Source of the DNA: Corynespora cassiicola
Taxonomy: Eukaryota; Ascomycota; Dothideomycetes; Pleosporales; Corynesporascaceae
NCBI GenBank assembly: GCA_022059125.1
Contig: JAEUWY010000001.1
Coordinates: forward strand, 4,650,001-4,714,000
Direction: 5' to 3'
DNA length: 64,000 nt
Position 1 is the first letter of the stretch. Every line of letters begins with the position of its first letter. Of this stretch, positions 32,512 to 43,907 are shown one piece after another. Both the position numbers and the translations under genes were made by a program. Under the pieces are notes generated by a model that had not been told where the DNA came from, ran no database searches, and saw only the letters and a program-made list of their open reading frames with translations.

Positions 32512-35500
32512 CTATGCCTGAGCCTCCCTGTTAGGCGGGGCAGCACCCTCTTGGGCAGTCTTCTTCGCCCCCTTCTTGCTCTTCGAGCTCCCCTTTCCAA
32601 ACTTAGCCACACGGAAGACGTAGTACGACAGCACGGCAAGCGCAATGTTGAAGAAGACATAGACCCAGAAGATGCCAAAGTTGCGCCACCTCTCGCTCCA
32701 GAAGATGTTGGAGCCGGCCAGGTACTGGTCGGCGTTGCTGAGAGAGCAGTAGCGGCACTGCTCGGTGGCGTTGGGGTTCTGCAAGACGCCGGGGGCCTGC
32801 GATAGGTAGGGCGCGAGGTAGTCGCCGCAGGTCTGGCCAGCGGGAGGGTCGAAGATGGAAGTCTCCCTGTTGGAACATTGGACTTCGCGTCCGTGGAGAG
32901 CTGTGGCGACGATGCCTCCCACCCAGTATGTGAAGGGCGAAACGCGGTACATGAAGATCCAGAAGCCGGGGAGGGCCGAGGGCGACTGCAAAACACCGCA
33001 GAAGAGGAAGCTCATGAAGGTGAAGAGAGTGACGAGGCCTGCGGCGGTTTCGGGATCAGGCAGGGCTGCGATGGTCATGTGTGCGAAAGCGCTGGCGTAG
33101 ATGAAGAGCTGGATAGAGAAGAGGAGGATGAGAACCTGGCGGACCGAATCCTGGATGCCGACAACGGGGTAGTAGAAGCAAGCCCAGATGAGAATTCCAG
33201 TCATGATCTGGTAAGGAATCTCAACGACAATGTTCGCAATCATGAAAGCCTTCCAGGAATACGATTTGCTGGGTCGTTCGCGAACTTCATACAGCGATCG
33301 TTGAGTGATGAAGAGGGGCTGGATCTGCTGGACGATGGTCGTGAAGATGGTGGTGAGCATGAAGACGGCAAAAACAACGTTCTGCATGCCTGCCTGAGAA
33401 CCGTCGGCGTCGTAAAAGGTGAAACCGATAAAAATACCAGCGGCAATACCGAGTCCAAACTTGGCAAAGACATAGCTAGGCATGCGCCAGTATTGAGCAA
33501 AGACTCGCTTGGTGACTTCGACAAGCTGGGCCCAAAAAGGCATGGCAAACTCGGAAGTTTCACCGGGTTCTCCGGCACCAGCAACCTGCTCGTTCATCTT
33601 CTCTCTGTGGATGGCCTCAATCTCGGCTTCGACGCCTCGGCGCATGTCGCTTGCCTTCCAGACCGAGTGCCAGTCTTCTCCCTGGTTGTTGGTTCCGTTG
33701 TTGACGATTTCGAGCATGTATTCCGCAGGGTTTTCCTGGTCGTCGCACTTGCGGCCACCGTTCGACTCAAAGTAATCGAGAAGCTTGCGGGAGTTCTTGC
33801 CAATCTCTCCAAAGTAGACAGTCTTGCCGCCCTTGGCAAGGAAGAGAAGGCGATCGAACTCCTGGAAGAGAATGGCAGAAGGCTGATGGATAGTGCAAAG
33901 AACTAAAACACCGTTAGCAATGCATGAGTCGTGAAGGGGAAATATGCATACCCGCTTGGCCAGCATCCGCAAGCTTGCGCAAGAATGCACAAATAGCCCA
34001 CGAACTTTGGCTGTCCAGACCGGATGTTGGCTCGTCAAGGAACAAAAGCAGCTTGGGCTTCGCAGCCAGCTCAACACCAATGGTGAGAAGCTTGCGCTGC
34101 TCAACGTTAAGGCCTTCACCGGGAACACCAACGACTGCGTTTGCGAATTCTCCCATGTTCAACATCTTGATGACCTCTTCGACGTATTCGTACTTCTCCT
34201 GCTTGCTGACGGACTTTGGCTGGCGGAGCATAGCAGAGAAGCGAAGACTCTCGCGGACAGTGGCGGTTTCCAAATGAAGATCTGTGTCACTGTCAGCATG
34301 TGTCACGAAGAATGATTGGGAGAATATAGCATACCTTGCTGTTGCACGTAACCCGTCTTGCGCTGGAAGCTAGCGTCCAAAGGCTTTCCATTGACAAACA
34401 TGTCACCGGTGATCACGCCCATCGTGGTCCTCTGGGCGAGAACATCAAGCAAAGTCGTCTTTCCAGCGCCGGAAACACCCATCAATGCGGTAAGAGTGCC
34501 AGGTTTGACAAAGCCAGATACGTGGTCCAGGAGTCGGCGAGGCTCACCCTTGATCTCGATGTCGTAAACAACGTCGCGCCATGTGAAGATGTCCTTTTGT
34601 GGTTCGACAGCGCCAACGTCAGCTCCGGATTCGGCACCCTTTGCATCGATAGCACCAGATTCCTCATCTCCGTGGCGCTCCTTGCCATCCTTCTGCAAAT
34701 GTGCAGGAACATGGCCACGCTGGAAGACCAAGACTTCGGCAGTCGAAGCCGTAGAAGAGTTCAACTCAACTGCGACGAAGTAAACAACCATGAAGAAGAC
34801 CAGGAAAGCAATGAGGATGCCAAAGTTTCGCCAGACGTGCGAGTAATAGTACTGATAGTTGGCTGCGATGAAGTCGTCTCCGCTCACGGTCCTCTGTCCG
34901 GCAACGGCACCAACAATGCTGCAAATCCAAGAGTCACCTTGGAGGGGGGTATAAGCAGGAATGATAGCCGAGCAGGTGAATTCGCGACCGTGGAACTCGT
35001 TGGCGACCAGAATCTCGAAGGCGTAGAACACGGGGTTAACCCATCGGATCCAGGAGAACCATGGGTGCATGTTTGGAACAGCAACCACGAATCCCGTGTA
35101 GATGACGATTGCCAAGACGAGGACACCAGAAAGAGCCATAGCTTGCGAGACGGTCTTTGTCAATGCTGCCATTGTCCTGAAAACTGCAGACATGACGAAT
35201 GTGGAGGTGTATGTGATGAGGAAGTAGAGGAAGAACTGTGCGGCTTCGCGACGCAGTCCCGCCATGAAGTACAGGATGATGTTGAAACAGACGGCCTGCA
35301 CAAACTTGGGAATGATGTCTGAGACGACACCAGCCATCGCTTCTGTGAAAGGGTGATAAAAGGCGTATGAAGCGTGTTTCTCGACGATTGGGCGCTGGGC
35401 ATAGAGTGAGTTGATTTCGGAGATTGCGGTTAGAGCCTGCGCGTGTACGTTAGCATTGGAATAAAGAACCTTCTCGGCGAGAGGAGTTGACGTACATTGA

Positions 35501-37341
35501 AGAGGATAGCCAAGAATAGTACCGAGCCTTTGGAGAAGAAATATGCCGTCGCGTCTTCGGAGCCGTAGAAGATTGAGCCAACGATCAATGCCATGACGAT
35601 ATTGAGAACAGCTTGAGTTGCGGTCGCAGATATGTCTCCCATGATCCTTTGGTATGCTCTCTTCGTGTTCAGTCTGATTTGCATCGGAACACTGATGAGG
35701 AAAGGCGATTTCGGGCGGACGTGCTTAGCTTGAACAGCATTCTTCTGCTCACGAAGTTGGTTTAGGTTGGCCCCGTGACCCTCAACGGGATACTCAGATT
35801 CATATTCCTCGATCTCGGCCATGAGTTGTTTGAATTCAGGCGATTCTCTCCAATAGCGCTCAAAATCATCGGGTGTTCGGGGTACTCGGCCTTCCATTCC
35901 TGGCTTGGCTTTTCGCTCTCCAGGATTTGTGACGGAAGTGAGGAAGTCTCCAGTCGTCTGTCGTGGAGGACAGTACCAGCCTTGCCTCTCGAAAAACTCT
36001 TTGGCGGCATCTGCCGGACCGAAGTAGATTTGTCGACCTTCGTATAGGACAGTGGCCTTGTCGAAGAGATCGTAGATGGCCTGGGAGGCCTGATAGATGG
36101 CGACAGCCGCACCGCTTCCGGAGAATTCGGAGGAGTTCCTAAGAGTTTGGACGAATTTAAATGCAGTTGCTGGAAAGAACGCGTTAATTTCTTGTTTTCG
36201 AGTGTTGATGTGGAAGTTTATGACTTACCGGAGTCCAATCCACGCGTGGAGTTGTCCCAGGCTGCGAAGGGGCTTCCCGCCACCATCATCTCGGCGATAG
36301 AAACACGCTTCCGCTCACCACCTGAAACTCCACGGATGAAGTCGTTGCCGACCTTTGTGTTGTAAGTGTGAGACAATCCGCAGACTGCCATGACTACACG
36401 AGAGACGTATTGACTGAATTCGTCACGGGACATGCCCTGAATTCGACGGGAAGGAGTACGTGTGGCGGCAGCAAACTCCAGAGTTTGCCCAACAGTAAGA
36501 TGGGGGAAATGCTTGTCCACCTGAATGATTGATTAGCGAAAGTGCGAGATGAAGTGGAAGCTCACAAGCCTACCTCTTGGTTGTAAATCGCCTCTCCCTT
36601 GAATTCCTTCATCATCTTCTCCTGAGGAATTCCATTGTAAGCGATGAGGGAGCTCTCGTCCTTCTCGAGGCCGTGCAGCTCGCCGCAAAGCGACTTGAGA
36701 AGTGTGCTGCATCCTGATCCGGGCCTTCCCAAGACAATGACGAGCTCGCCACTCTTGATGTTACCGTTGAAGTTTCGGAGGATGTGCTTGCGGTCCTTCT
36801 TGCCCATGCTGAAGTTTTCGCCAATGCGAAAGGGGGCCGCCAGAAAGTCGGACACTGTCTGCTGCAACTGCAGCGCAGAGCCCGAACCGTAGATGTTGAG
36901 GTCCTTGAAAACAACTCCAACCTTCTTCATGGAAATGCCTTCGTCCTCTAGCTGGTTCCTGAACATCTTCAAGAATTTTGCGATATCAAAGTCTGGATGA
37001 AGTGGGTCGACCCTGGAGTCTCCAAAATTCGCCATGGTTGATTGTCGCTGTGAGAGCGTTGTGAAGATTTGCTGAAGCTCCCGGATATCCGAGTCCGGAA
37101 TCGTAGCTGTTGTGCTCTTGCGTCTGAGCATGTTGGGCGGTTTGTCGGAAAAGTCTGATGACTCTGCATCGTCGTAGGAATTTGATTTCCCGTGGCTGAC
37201 ACCAGTCTTGAGTGGAGCAAATCGACTTGAAGAAGAATCGGTGGATGCTCGTGATGAGACTGCCTCCTCGACAGGCTCGACAAAAAGGTGTTCCCCATTT
37301 GCCGATTGGGTCTCCCGACCCGAGGGTGTTTGGTCGGCCAT
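32512..37341 (-). CDS. Full-size PDR-type ABC transporter (ABCG/CDR family)
   Basis: There are six exons on the minus strand: 37341-36574, 36520-36229, 36169-35496, 35436-34335, 34281-33952 and 33902-32512, encoding 1518 residues, the normal size for this family. Domain order is NBD1-TMD1-NBD2-TMD2. NBD1 has the fungal PDR-type degenerate Walker A GRPGSGCS (205-212, Cys in place of Lys), the signature VSGGER (321-326) and a Walker B ending WDN. NBD2 has a canonical Walker A GVSGAGKT (898-905), a degenerate signature LNVEQ (1003-1007) and a Walker [15 protein letters not shown]. This asymmetry is the hallmark of Pdr5/Cdr1 pumps, which export hydrophobic drugs, azoles or plant toxins across the plasma membrane. 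The start at MADQTPSG avoids an upstream in-frame Met at 37428. A CCG-N4-CGG palindrome lies upstream. The substrate and induction are inference. Confidence 0.95.
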
Positions 37342-39542
37342 GGTGGTATCAATTAGGAGGTGGTGTGAAGTATGGGTATACGAATCGAGGGGCTTCCTGA
37401 GGTTTAATACCACAAGGCACATATGCACCCAATCCCAGTTCGGTCATGGTACAATGCTGTCATGCTAACATTTTGCGCCAAAGCTAACACACCGATGACG
37501 TTAGTGCGAACCCTGATACACAGCGCGGCGCGCGGAGACCGATGTGTGCGTGGTGTGTAGGGCACCATTTCGACCGACGGCGGACGAACATCATGGATCA
37601 CATTGGCTCGCATTTTACGGTTCTCCTATTCCGGCAGTGCCTTACAGCGACACCCAGTCGGACCCGCCTAGCATGGACCCCCGTCGACTAGGCCATAGGG
37701 CCACTGTGGTGGGCGGAGCTAAAGCGGATCGCCGAGCGTCGAGGCTTTGCTTTTGTTCGGAGGGCAGCGGATGGTCCGCATGCGGACGTGTTCTCGGACT
37801 ACGTCGCTTCAAGCACCAATAAGTGTACATGCACGGAGGATGAATCATAATGAATGTCAGCATCCTGCTGAGTACATAATACAAGACCAAGGTCAGCTAG
37901 ACCCAGACGCGACAAACGCACGCAGGACGTATGCAAAATGTATGCAAATGTCAGCCTTCGGTTCGAACAATGTGACATTCAGGGTCTGTGATGAAGTGTC
38001 GCCTGTCGCTCTCTTCTGCGATCCATGACGAAGGATGAGCATTTGCCCAATGATGCCCGGTGTCGTATGCCACGACCCCAAGTATCTAGTGCACAAAGCG
38101 GTCTCCTAGTCACTGTGATGTGCTCTGCAGAACACTCTGGACCATCGCACGTGTTGGTGGCTTCTGAACCACTTCATCCCCAAGGCTCCAAGAGGTGGGT
38201 CAAACCTTGATTGCACCGAGATGATCAACCTAACTCGCAGCGAGGGCCCGCTGTTGCTATGGCAGTTAGAGCGGCGCTGGGTGCAGACCGAAATCTCCGA
38301 CATACGTCATAGCCCGTGGTGGACGAAAAACGTGCGAAGAAGGGTCAGAAAGGCGCAGCCACATCAACGCGTATCTAAACGGCCCATCCGAGTAAACGAG
38401 TCCCCGGCTGAGAGACCATGGCTTCCGGGGGCATATAAGCACATGGTGGACATATGCAGAGGAGATCTGCCTAGATAACCGAACACCCGCCCGTCCAGAT
38501 GGGTTTGCCCCTATCCTGCCTCGAAGATTTGGGCTTCAAACGGCCCGGATCTTCACCGTTTTTTTTTGTGGGCAACAACATTCCACCGGCCGCGGGACAC
38601 CAGAGGCCCGCGCTGTGCTTGACAGTACATGTAAGCTTGGTGGTGGGACAGCGCGCTGTGCCGTCGCTCAGCCTTCAGCCTTATGGGGCTTTCGGGTTCC
38701 ATGGAACCCATCCGGACGGCGAGCGGAAGCGGAGGGTGAGAGCCAAGACCTCCGACGCTAGCCCGGAAGCTGGAAGTCCCTAGAACAACCCCGAGTTTGT
38801 GGCCTGCGGTTTGGTTTTTACACAGTGCTAATAGTCGAAATCGGTGCCGCAGTTGCCGTCGCCTATGCCAGCCATGTGACTCAATGCCGATTGTGACTCA
38901 ACACCCTCGATGTAGTACTGCATAAACGGTTGGTGACTGCACTATGAGCCCTTGTCAATTACACGCCCGCTTGCAATTTCGAAGAGCTGATTCTGGAGAC
39001 AACCGACCTAAGAGAACAGGGGTCAAGGCTCGTTGTCTAGCTGTAATGAGTATACTCTTTGGGCGGTGCATGGGCCCGGGATACGGCATCAAACTAAAGT
39101 AGCGAGCCCAAACGATGAAGAAATTTAAAAGTAATGCGAATACCATGACACAAGGCAGCTTTGTCATGATAGTAATGGGTACTACCTAGAGGTTTATTAG
39201 CATCCCTAGGCAATTCAAGACCACGCATTTAATGATCGTCGTGTTGTCTTTCGGGTGGTGCCCGAATCATTACAACATGGTAGAGGTGTATATGTGACGA
39301 AAACAAAGTACATAAGCTTGAATGGAACGAAGAATACATCCATCAACCCACGAACCAGGCAAAGGCTTCGACATGTCTAGGGAGTTGATGCGATGCACTG
39401 CGGATGCTCAAGGCGTTCAAGCTCGCTTAGTCAGCAGACACTCGGACTCGGTGCAAGCACCATCACACAACGAAAGCTGAACTCTTGACTGCGATTGAAC
39501 AGCGCCTGGCCGTTTTATGGGCCACAAAAGACGTCCATTACC
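37342..39542. other. Long divergent promoter region between ABC transporter and DHODH genes
   Basis: No gene is supported in 2.2 kb. It holds the ABC transporter promoter, with the palindrome at 37774, and the DHODH promoter. GC-richer islands alternate with mixed sequence. Confidence 0.5.
37774..37787. promoter_or_regulatory. Perfect 14 bp palindrome with CCG-N4-CGG core, candidate Zn2Cys6 site
   Basis: GTCCGCATGCGGAC reads identically on both strands and has CCG and CGG triplets separated by four bases. Fungal zinc-cluster regulators bind paired CGG triplets, and the related yeast PDR element is TCCGCGGA. It lies 433 bp before the ABC transporter ATG. The regulatory role is inference. Confidence 0.4.
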
Positions 39543-41222
39543 ATGAACACGGCCGCCCAGATGCGTGCCTTACGCATCCGTCTCTCGACCCTACATAGCA
39601 ATCTTTCCCGCCGCTCAGTTTTCCACCCCACCCGAAATGCGTCTTCAACCGCGACGGATGCCCGCTCGGCCGCGACCCGGACGAAGAATCTCGTATACGG
39701 AACTGCCTTGACCTTTGGCCTGGCTTTTGGATACCTCTACGTTACGGATACGCGTGCTAGCATCCATGAATGGCTTGTTGTGCCGGCATTGCGTCAGATC
39801 TATCCCGACGGTGAAGACGCGCACCATGCCGGCACCGCCATTTTGAAGGGTCTCCATGGCTTCGGCTTGAACCCCAGGGAACGCGGGAACCCTGATGCGG
39901 CTGGAGACCTGGCAGTAGAGATTTTCGGCCACACTCTGGACAACCCCATTGGAACCTCGGCGGGTATCGATAAGGGAGCTGAAGTACCTACGCCTCTCTT
40001 CGACTTGGGAGCTGCGATTGTTGAGGTGGGAGCCGTGACTCCCTACGCACAGCCCGGAAACGATAGGCCTAGAGTCTTTCGTCTTCCCTCCCAGAACGCG
40101 CTCATTAACCGCTACGGATTCAACTCGGAAGGAGCTGAGAAGGTCGCCCTAAGACTGCGCCAGCGTATCCGGGAGTTTGCTTACCATGTCGGATTGGGAA
40201 TGGATGAAGAGGCAGAACGCAAGGTATTGGATGGAGAAGCTGGCGTTCCCCCGGGTTCTCTCAGGCCGGGCCGCCTCATGGCCGTCCAAATTACCAAGAA
40301 CAAGACCACTTCGGAGCATGACATTGATGCCGTCGTCCGAGATTACACCTATTGTGTCGGTCAAGTTGGTAAATACGCCGACATTCTCGTAGTGAACGTA
40401 TCCAGCCCCAACACCCCTGGCCATCGTGCATTGCAGAATGTCGAGCCCCTGACCAAACTCCTGAGCGGCGTGGTCCAGGCCGTGAAGCAGGTCGACAGGA
40501 AGACCAAGCCCGCTATCATGGTCAAGGTCAGCCCCGATGAGGACTCTGAAGAGCAGGTTTCTGGCATATGTGAGGCAGTGTGGGATTCTGGCGTCGACGG
40601 AATCATTGTTGGCAACACCACCAAGAAGCGACCCGACCCTCTTCCCAAGGGGTACCTCCTCCCCGACCACGAGGCCAGCCTTCTCCTGGAACAGGGCGGC
40701 TATTCCGGTCCACAAATGTTCGAGCGGACCCTGGATCTAGTGAAACGCTACCGTAAAGCCATCGACGAAGGCCCCAAGCTCCCCCCACCTGCCCCCAAGC
40801 TTGAAAAGCCTGCAGCTGATCAGAGCAACGAGGGCGAGTCTGATAGCTCCATCCTCGAGAAGCTCACCCCCTCAACTACCCCCTCCGAAATCTTGGACTC
40901 GGCCGCTTCCTCCGTCCCCGGCGCTTCCACAACGCTCCCCTCGGAATCCGCACCCCTATCTTCCAACGTCGACGACCTCAGCGAATCCGCGCCCACTGTC
41001 ACTGTGCCCCCCACCCCTGACGCTGCTCCTGCACCCTCGACATCAGGTAGCAGGAAGGTCATCTTCGCTACGGGCGGCATCACCAACGGCCGCCAGGCTC
41101 GCGAGATTCTCGATGCGGGAGCGAGCGTTGCGCAGGTGTACACTGCACTGATCTACGGCGGTGTGGGCACGATTAGCAGAATCAAGGAGGAGATGAGGGA
41201 GGAGGCGAAGAAGGGGAAATAA
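39543..41222 (+). CDS. URA9: Dihydroorotate dehydrogenase (quinone), mitochondrial
   Basis: A single exon encodes 559 residues from the ATG at 39543, which has a better context than the in-frame Met at 39495. A basic, Ser/Arg-rich presequence is followed by one TM segment (LVYGTALTFGLAFGYLYV), the inner-membrane anchor of class 2 enzymes. The catalytic body shows NPIGTSAGIDKGAEVP, the LINRYGFNSEG loop, the NVSSPNTPG active-site loop (from about 285) and the FMN-binding FATGGITNG. It oxidises dihydroorotate to orotate in pyrimidine synthesis, passing electrons to ubiquinone. A low-complexity Pro/Ser/Ala insert occupies about residues 408-500, inside the barrel sequence before the last FMN motif; such inserts occur in some filamentous-fungal orthologues. 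The reading frame is intact through it. Confidence 0.95.
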   Translation: MNTAAQMRALRIRLSTLHSNLSRRSVFHPTRNASSTATDARSAATRTKNLVYGTALTFGLAFGYLYVTDTRASIHEWLVVPALRQIYPDGEDAHHAGTAILKGLHGFGLNPRERGNPDAAGDLAVEIFGHTLDNPIGTSAGIDKGAEVPTPLFDLGAAIVEVGAVTPYAQPGNDRPRVFRLPSQNALINRYGFNSEGAEKVALRLRQRIREFAYHVGLGMDEEAERKVLDGEAGVPPGSLRPGRLMAVQITKNKTTSEHDIDAVVRDYTYCVGQVGKYADILVVNVSSPNTPGHRALQNVEPLTKLLSGVVQAVKQVDRKTKPAIMVKVSPDEDSEEQVSGICEAVWDSGVDGIIVGNTTKKRPDPLPKGYLLPDHEASLLLEQGGYSGPQMFERTLDLVKRYRKAIDEGPKLPPPAPKLEKPAADQSNEGESDSSILEKLTPSTTPSEILDSAASSVPGASTTLPSESAPLSSNVDDLSESAPTVTVPPTPDAAPAPSTSGSRKVIFATGGITNGRQAREILDAGASVAQVYTALIYGGVGTISRIKEEMREEAKKGK

Positions 41223-41834
41223 GAGGCTGAAGAACTAAACTGTGTAGGGAGATATATCACCTCTGTATTTATGTATGATGCCATGGCAATACAAAATCTC
41301 GTTTGTCTATGAGGAGCATTTTCGAGGCTGATGTGGGGATGTGCATGGGGATGTCGAGGCTAGGTAGCATAGGGCGAGATGGTGAATACACTGTCATTCT
41401 TCTATTGCATGCGCTCGATAGAGAGAGAGAGGAAGGGTACAAACACAAGCAGAAACAGATACAACCACCGACGCCAGAATACGCGCATGGGGGGGGGGGG
41501 GGGAAAGCTTTCAGTGCCGGAGTGGAGAAGAGAGGAGAGTCGTGCGCGGAAAAAAAACCATCCCATAAGCCCAAACGCCATCATCGTAGTCCGAATATCC
41601 CTCTCGAGCCGGTATATCATGATGTACATGTCCAAAGTCCCGTCTTGTTTTCTTTTTGTGGTTGCCTTTTTCGATGCCCCGCCATCTATACACTGGACCC
41701 ATTTCGTTCACTCTAGCAAAGGAGAACCCGACCCAATGATGTATGGAAACAAAGTGCCCACCCAAAACTCCAGCCCATGCATGCCATGCATACCACCCAC
41801 CCCGCCCTCGAATCCTCTCAAGCGCATACCCCCC
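41223..41834. other. Intergenic between convergent genes, with a G15 run
   Basis: The 3' flanks of the DHODH gene and the mitochondrial membrane protein gene. It contains a run of 15 G at 41489. Overlapping frames in the CCC-rich part are antisense or low-complexity and are not genes. Confidence 0.5.
41489..41503 (+). repeat. Homopolymer run of 15 G
   Basis: An uninterrupted G15 tract downstream of the DHODH gene. Its length is the kind of feature that is often miscounted in assemblies. Confidence 0.85.
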
Positions 41835-43056
41835 TCACTCCAACCCCTCCATCCCCCCCTTCCTAACCCTCGCATTAACCACACCCCCGACCCCAAACGC
41901 CGGCACAATCCTCCCCATCCTCGCCACAGCACTCATGCCCCAATCCCTCATCACGCGCCCCACCCTCCCCTCCTGCCCCCAAAGCCCCACCCCGGGTCTG
42001 TTATACAGGTCCAGGCCGAGCAAATGCAAGGGCGTGCTCACGAGCTGCACGGCGGCGGGGGTCACAAACTGCGCCGCGCTGGCGGCGGAGACGTACTTTG
42101 TGACCTCTGCGTCGAGGTGGGCGGCGAGGCGCGGGGCGAGGAGCGGGGGCAGGTTGAAGGAGGCGAAGATTGTGAGGCAGTCGCGGATTGTGAAGAGGGC
42201 GAAGGTGGGGAGGGGGACGGGGCGGCGCGCGCCGCTGGCGCCGGGGCTGGTGGAGCCGAACATTTGGGTGAAGCGGTTGTCCTTGTACAAGCACAGGGCG
42301 AGGTTCGAAGCGCTGGTTGCGAGGAATTTGGGGGTGCCGGCCGTGGTTGCGGCAGCGGGGGTGGAGTGGAGGACGGAGGAGGCGGTGTCGATTGTGTTTG
42401 CGGTGAGGTAGGTGCCAAAGTATAGACTCTGTTTTTTTTTTTTTTTAGCTGAGTTAGGGCGTATTTTGTGTGGTTGGGTTGGAGGGAAGGAAGGGGACAC
42501 GTACGAAGATTAGGGCAAAGGGCTTGCTGGTGAGGAAGCGGTGCGGGCGCAAGAGCAGCTCTTTTGCGCTCTTCTTGAGGCTATCGCCGAGCGTGTTTCG
42601 CCCGCTTGCGTTCTCGATGATGCCCTTGTCGATCATGGTGATTATGGGCGCGACGAGGAGGCCGGCCGATGCGGCTGCCATGGCGTCGACACCGATGCGC
42701 CGTCCCAGATTCTTTGTGTTCCAGGTTCCCTTATTCGCGGTGTCGTTTGCCGCCGCCTCTTCTTTTGTGCTCAGGGGGAGCTCGACCGGTGGGCGTACAG
42801 GTACGGGTACGACGACTTTGGGTACAGCCATCTTGGGCAAGTCTGCGACTTCGTGTGCGCTCTGGATCTCGGCCCTCACACCGGATTGCGATTCTGCGGC
42901 AGCATTTTCCGTCCCCATTGCAGCTTCCTGCGGTGATTGATGAATGCGCGCCGAAGGTGCTTCATGTACACTTTTTTCTGGTCCTTCCGAGCTCTTTCTG
43001 CTGGGGTATGCGCTTCGTGAGGGGCGCTCTGACCGGTGTCTTCGACGGGGCGTCAC
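41835..43056 (-). CDS. Conserved probable mitochondrial membrane protein, function unknown
   Basis: There are two exons on the minus strand, 43056-42505 and 42428-41835, giving 381 residues. The 76 bp intron has a GTACGT donor and an acceptor preceded by a 15-base A run on the coding strand; the join is ALIF-SLYFGTYLTANTID in frame. The N-terminal 110 residues are basic then low-complexity, consistent with a targeting region. The conserved core begins WNTKNLGRRIGVDAMAAASAGLLVAPIITMID and continues with HRFLTSKPFALIF, YFGTYLTANTIDTASS and FALFTIRDCLTIFASFNLPP. These sequences match a family present across ascomycetes that I remember only as an uncharacterised membrane protein resembling mitochondrial carriers in its helix spacing. 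An alternative start is the Met at 42918. Confidence 0.7.
42432..42446 (+). repeat. Homopolymer run of 15 T inside an intron
   Basis: T15 on the plus strand, A15 on the coding strand, ends one base from the acceptor AG of the mitochondrial membrane protein gene. An A-rich rather than pyrimidine-rich acceptor tract is unusual. Confidence 0.85.
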
Positions 43057-43907
43057 AGCCGGTTGCGTGACGAGGGTTGCGACGCGTCTAGAGCGTATAA
43101 ATGGCTCACCCCAGGGCGGTGACTGCGATCTGAGCGGATCGCGACGGCTTGAGAACTGGAGATGCTAGCGCTGAGGAAAGCTTCGGTCTTGGAGTGTCGG
43201 CGGCCGAGATCGGAGCAGCGACGGCCGAATATGGCGGGGGCTGATTGGCCAATGTTTTGAACATCTGGAGCGTCGCAGAGTGGCTCTGGCTACCGTCGGA
43301 AAGAACGCATGTGGCCTGTGGAGTCGCAATAGTACCTAGGTACGCACAGAGGCAAACGTCTCATAAGGCGTGTGGAGAGCCGAGTGTGGGGTAGAAGCAA
43401 AAGAAGAAGAAGAACAAGAAGAAGAAGAAGAAGGCAATGGTATTACTACACCTCCAATCCGACTCGAGCACACTACTAAAAGTGATACTGAACAAGAGGC
43501 TGCGGGAAGAAAAAGACACCATGCAAGAGGGAAGAAGAAACTCCTAGAGTCGGAGAACAGACAACGCCATGCTTGTGCTGCCACCTATTGTACCGTGCTT
43601 CATATGCCTGTCAACGTATGGTCTCTCCAACCACATCATCCGTAACTGGCGGCATTACATGATTCACCCTGCCATCCGTTGTGCAATCCGACCCGTGTCC
43701 TCCGTCCCCAATCCGTACCGAAATACCACTAAAGGTTAATGCTGCCGATAAACAGGTGCTCCGTGGGGGAATAAAGTAACCAGAGCCTCCATGCACCATA
43801 ACACCTTTCCTCTGATTCCCATTTTCCAACGCCTTGAATGAAAAAAAGAGCCATAAAACAGATATCTCATAACTCGTGCCCCCTGGCAGCAGGAACAGTC
43901 CTCGCGT
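43057..43907. other. Intergenic, with an AAG/GAA microsatellite
   Basis: This holds the promoter of the mitochondrial membrane protein gene and the 3' flank of BEM1. An (AAG)n-like tract lies at 43399-43433. No coding frame is supported. Confidence 0.5.
43399..43433 (+). repeat. Imperfect AAG microsatellite
   Basis: A run of AAG units is interrupted once by AAC. It lies in non-coding sequence. Confidence 0.8.

Noticed and set aside
32878..35322. Plus-strand frames of 342 and 328 codons
   Set aside because: Both are antisense to the ABC transporter exons; the transporter carries all the expected motifs.
37960..37985. GGTTCGAAC resembling a tRNA B box
   Set aside because: The following bases do not complete the B-box consensus and no A box or acceptor stem can be paired upstream.
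41379..42425. 348-codon plus-strand frame
   Set aside because: It runs through a G15 tract and antisense over the mitochondrial membrane protein gene; composition is low-complexity.
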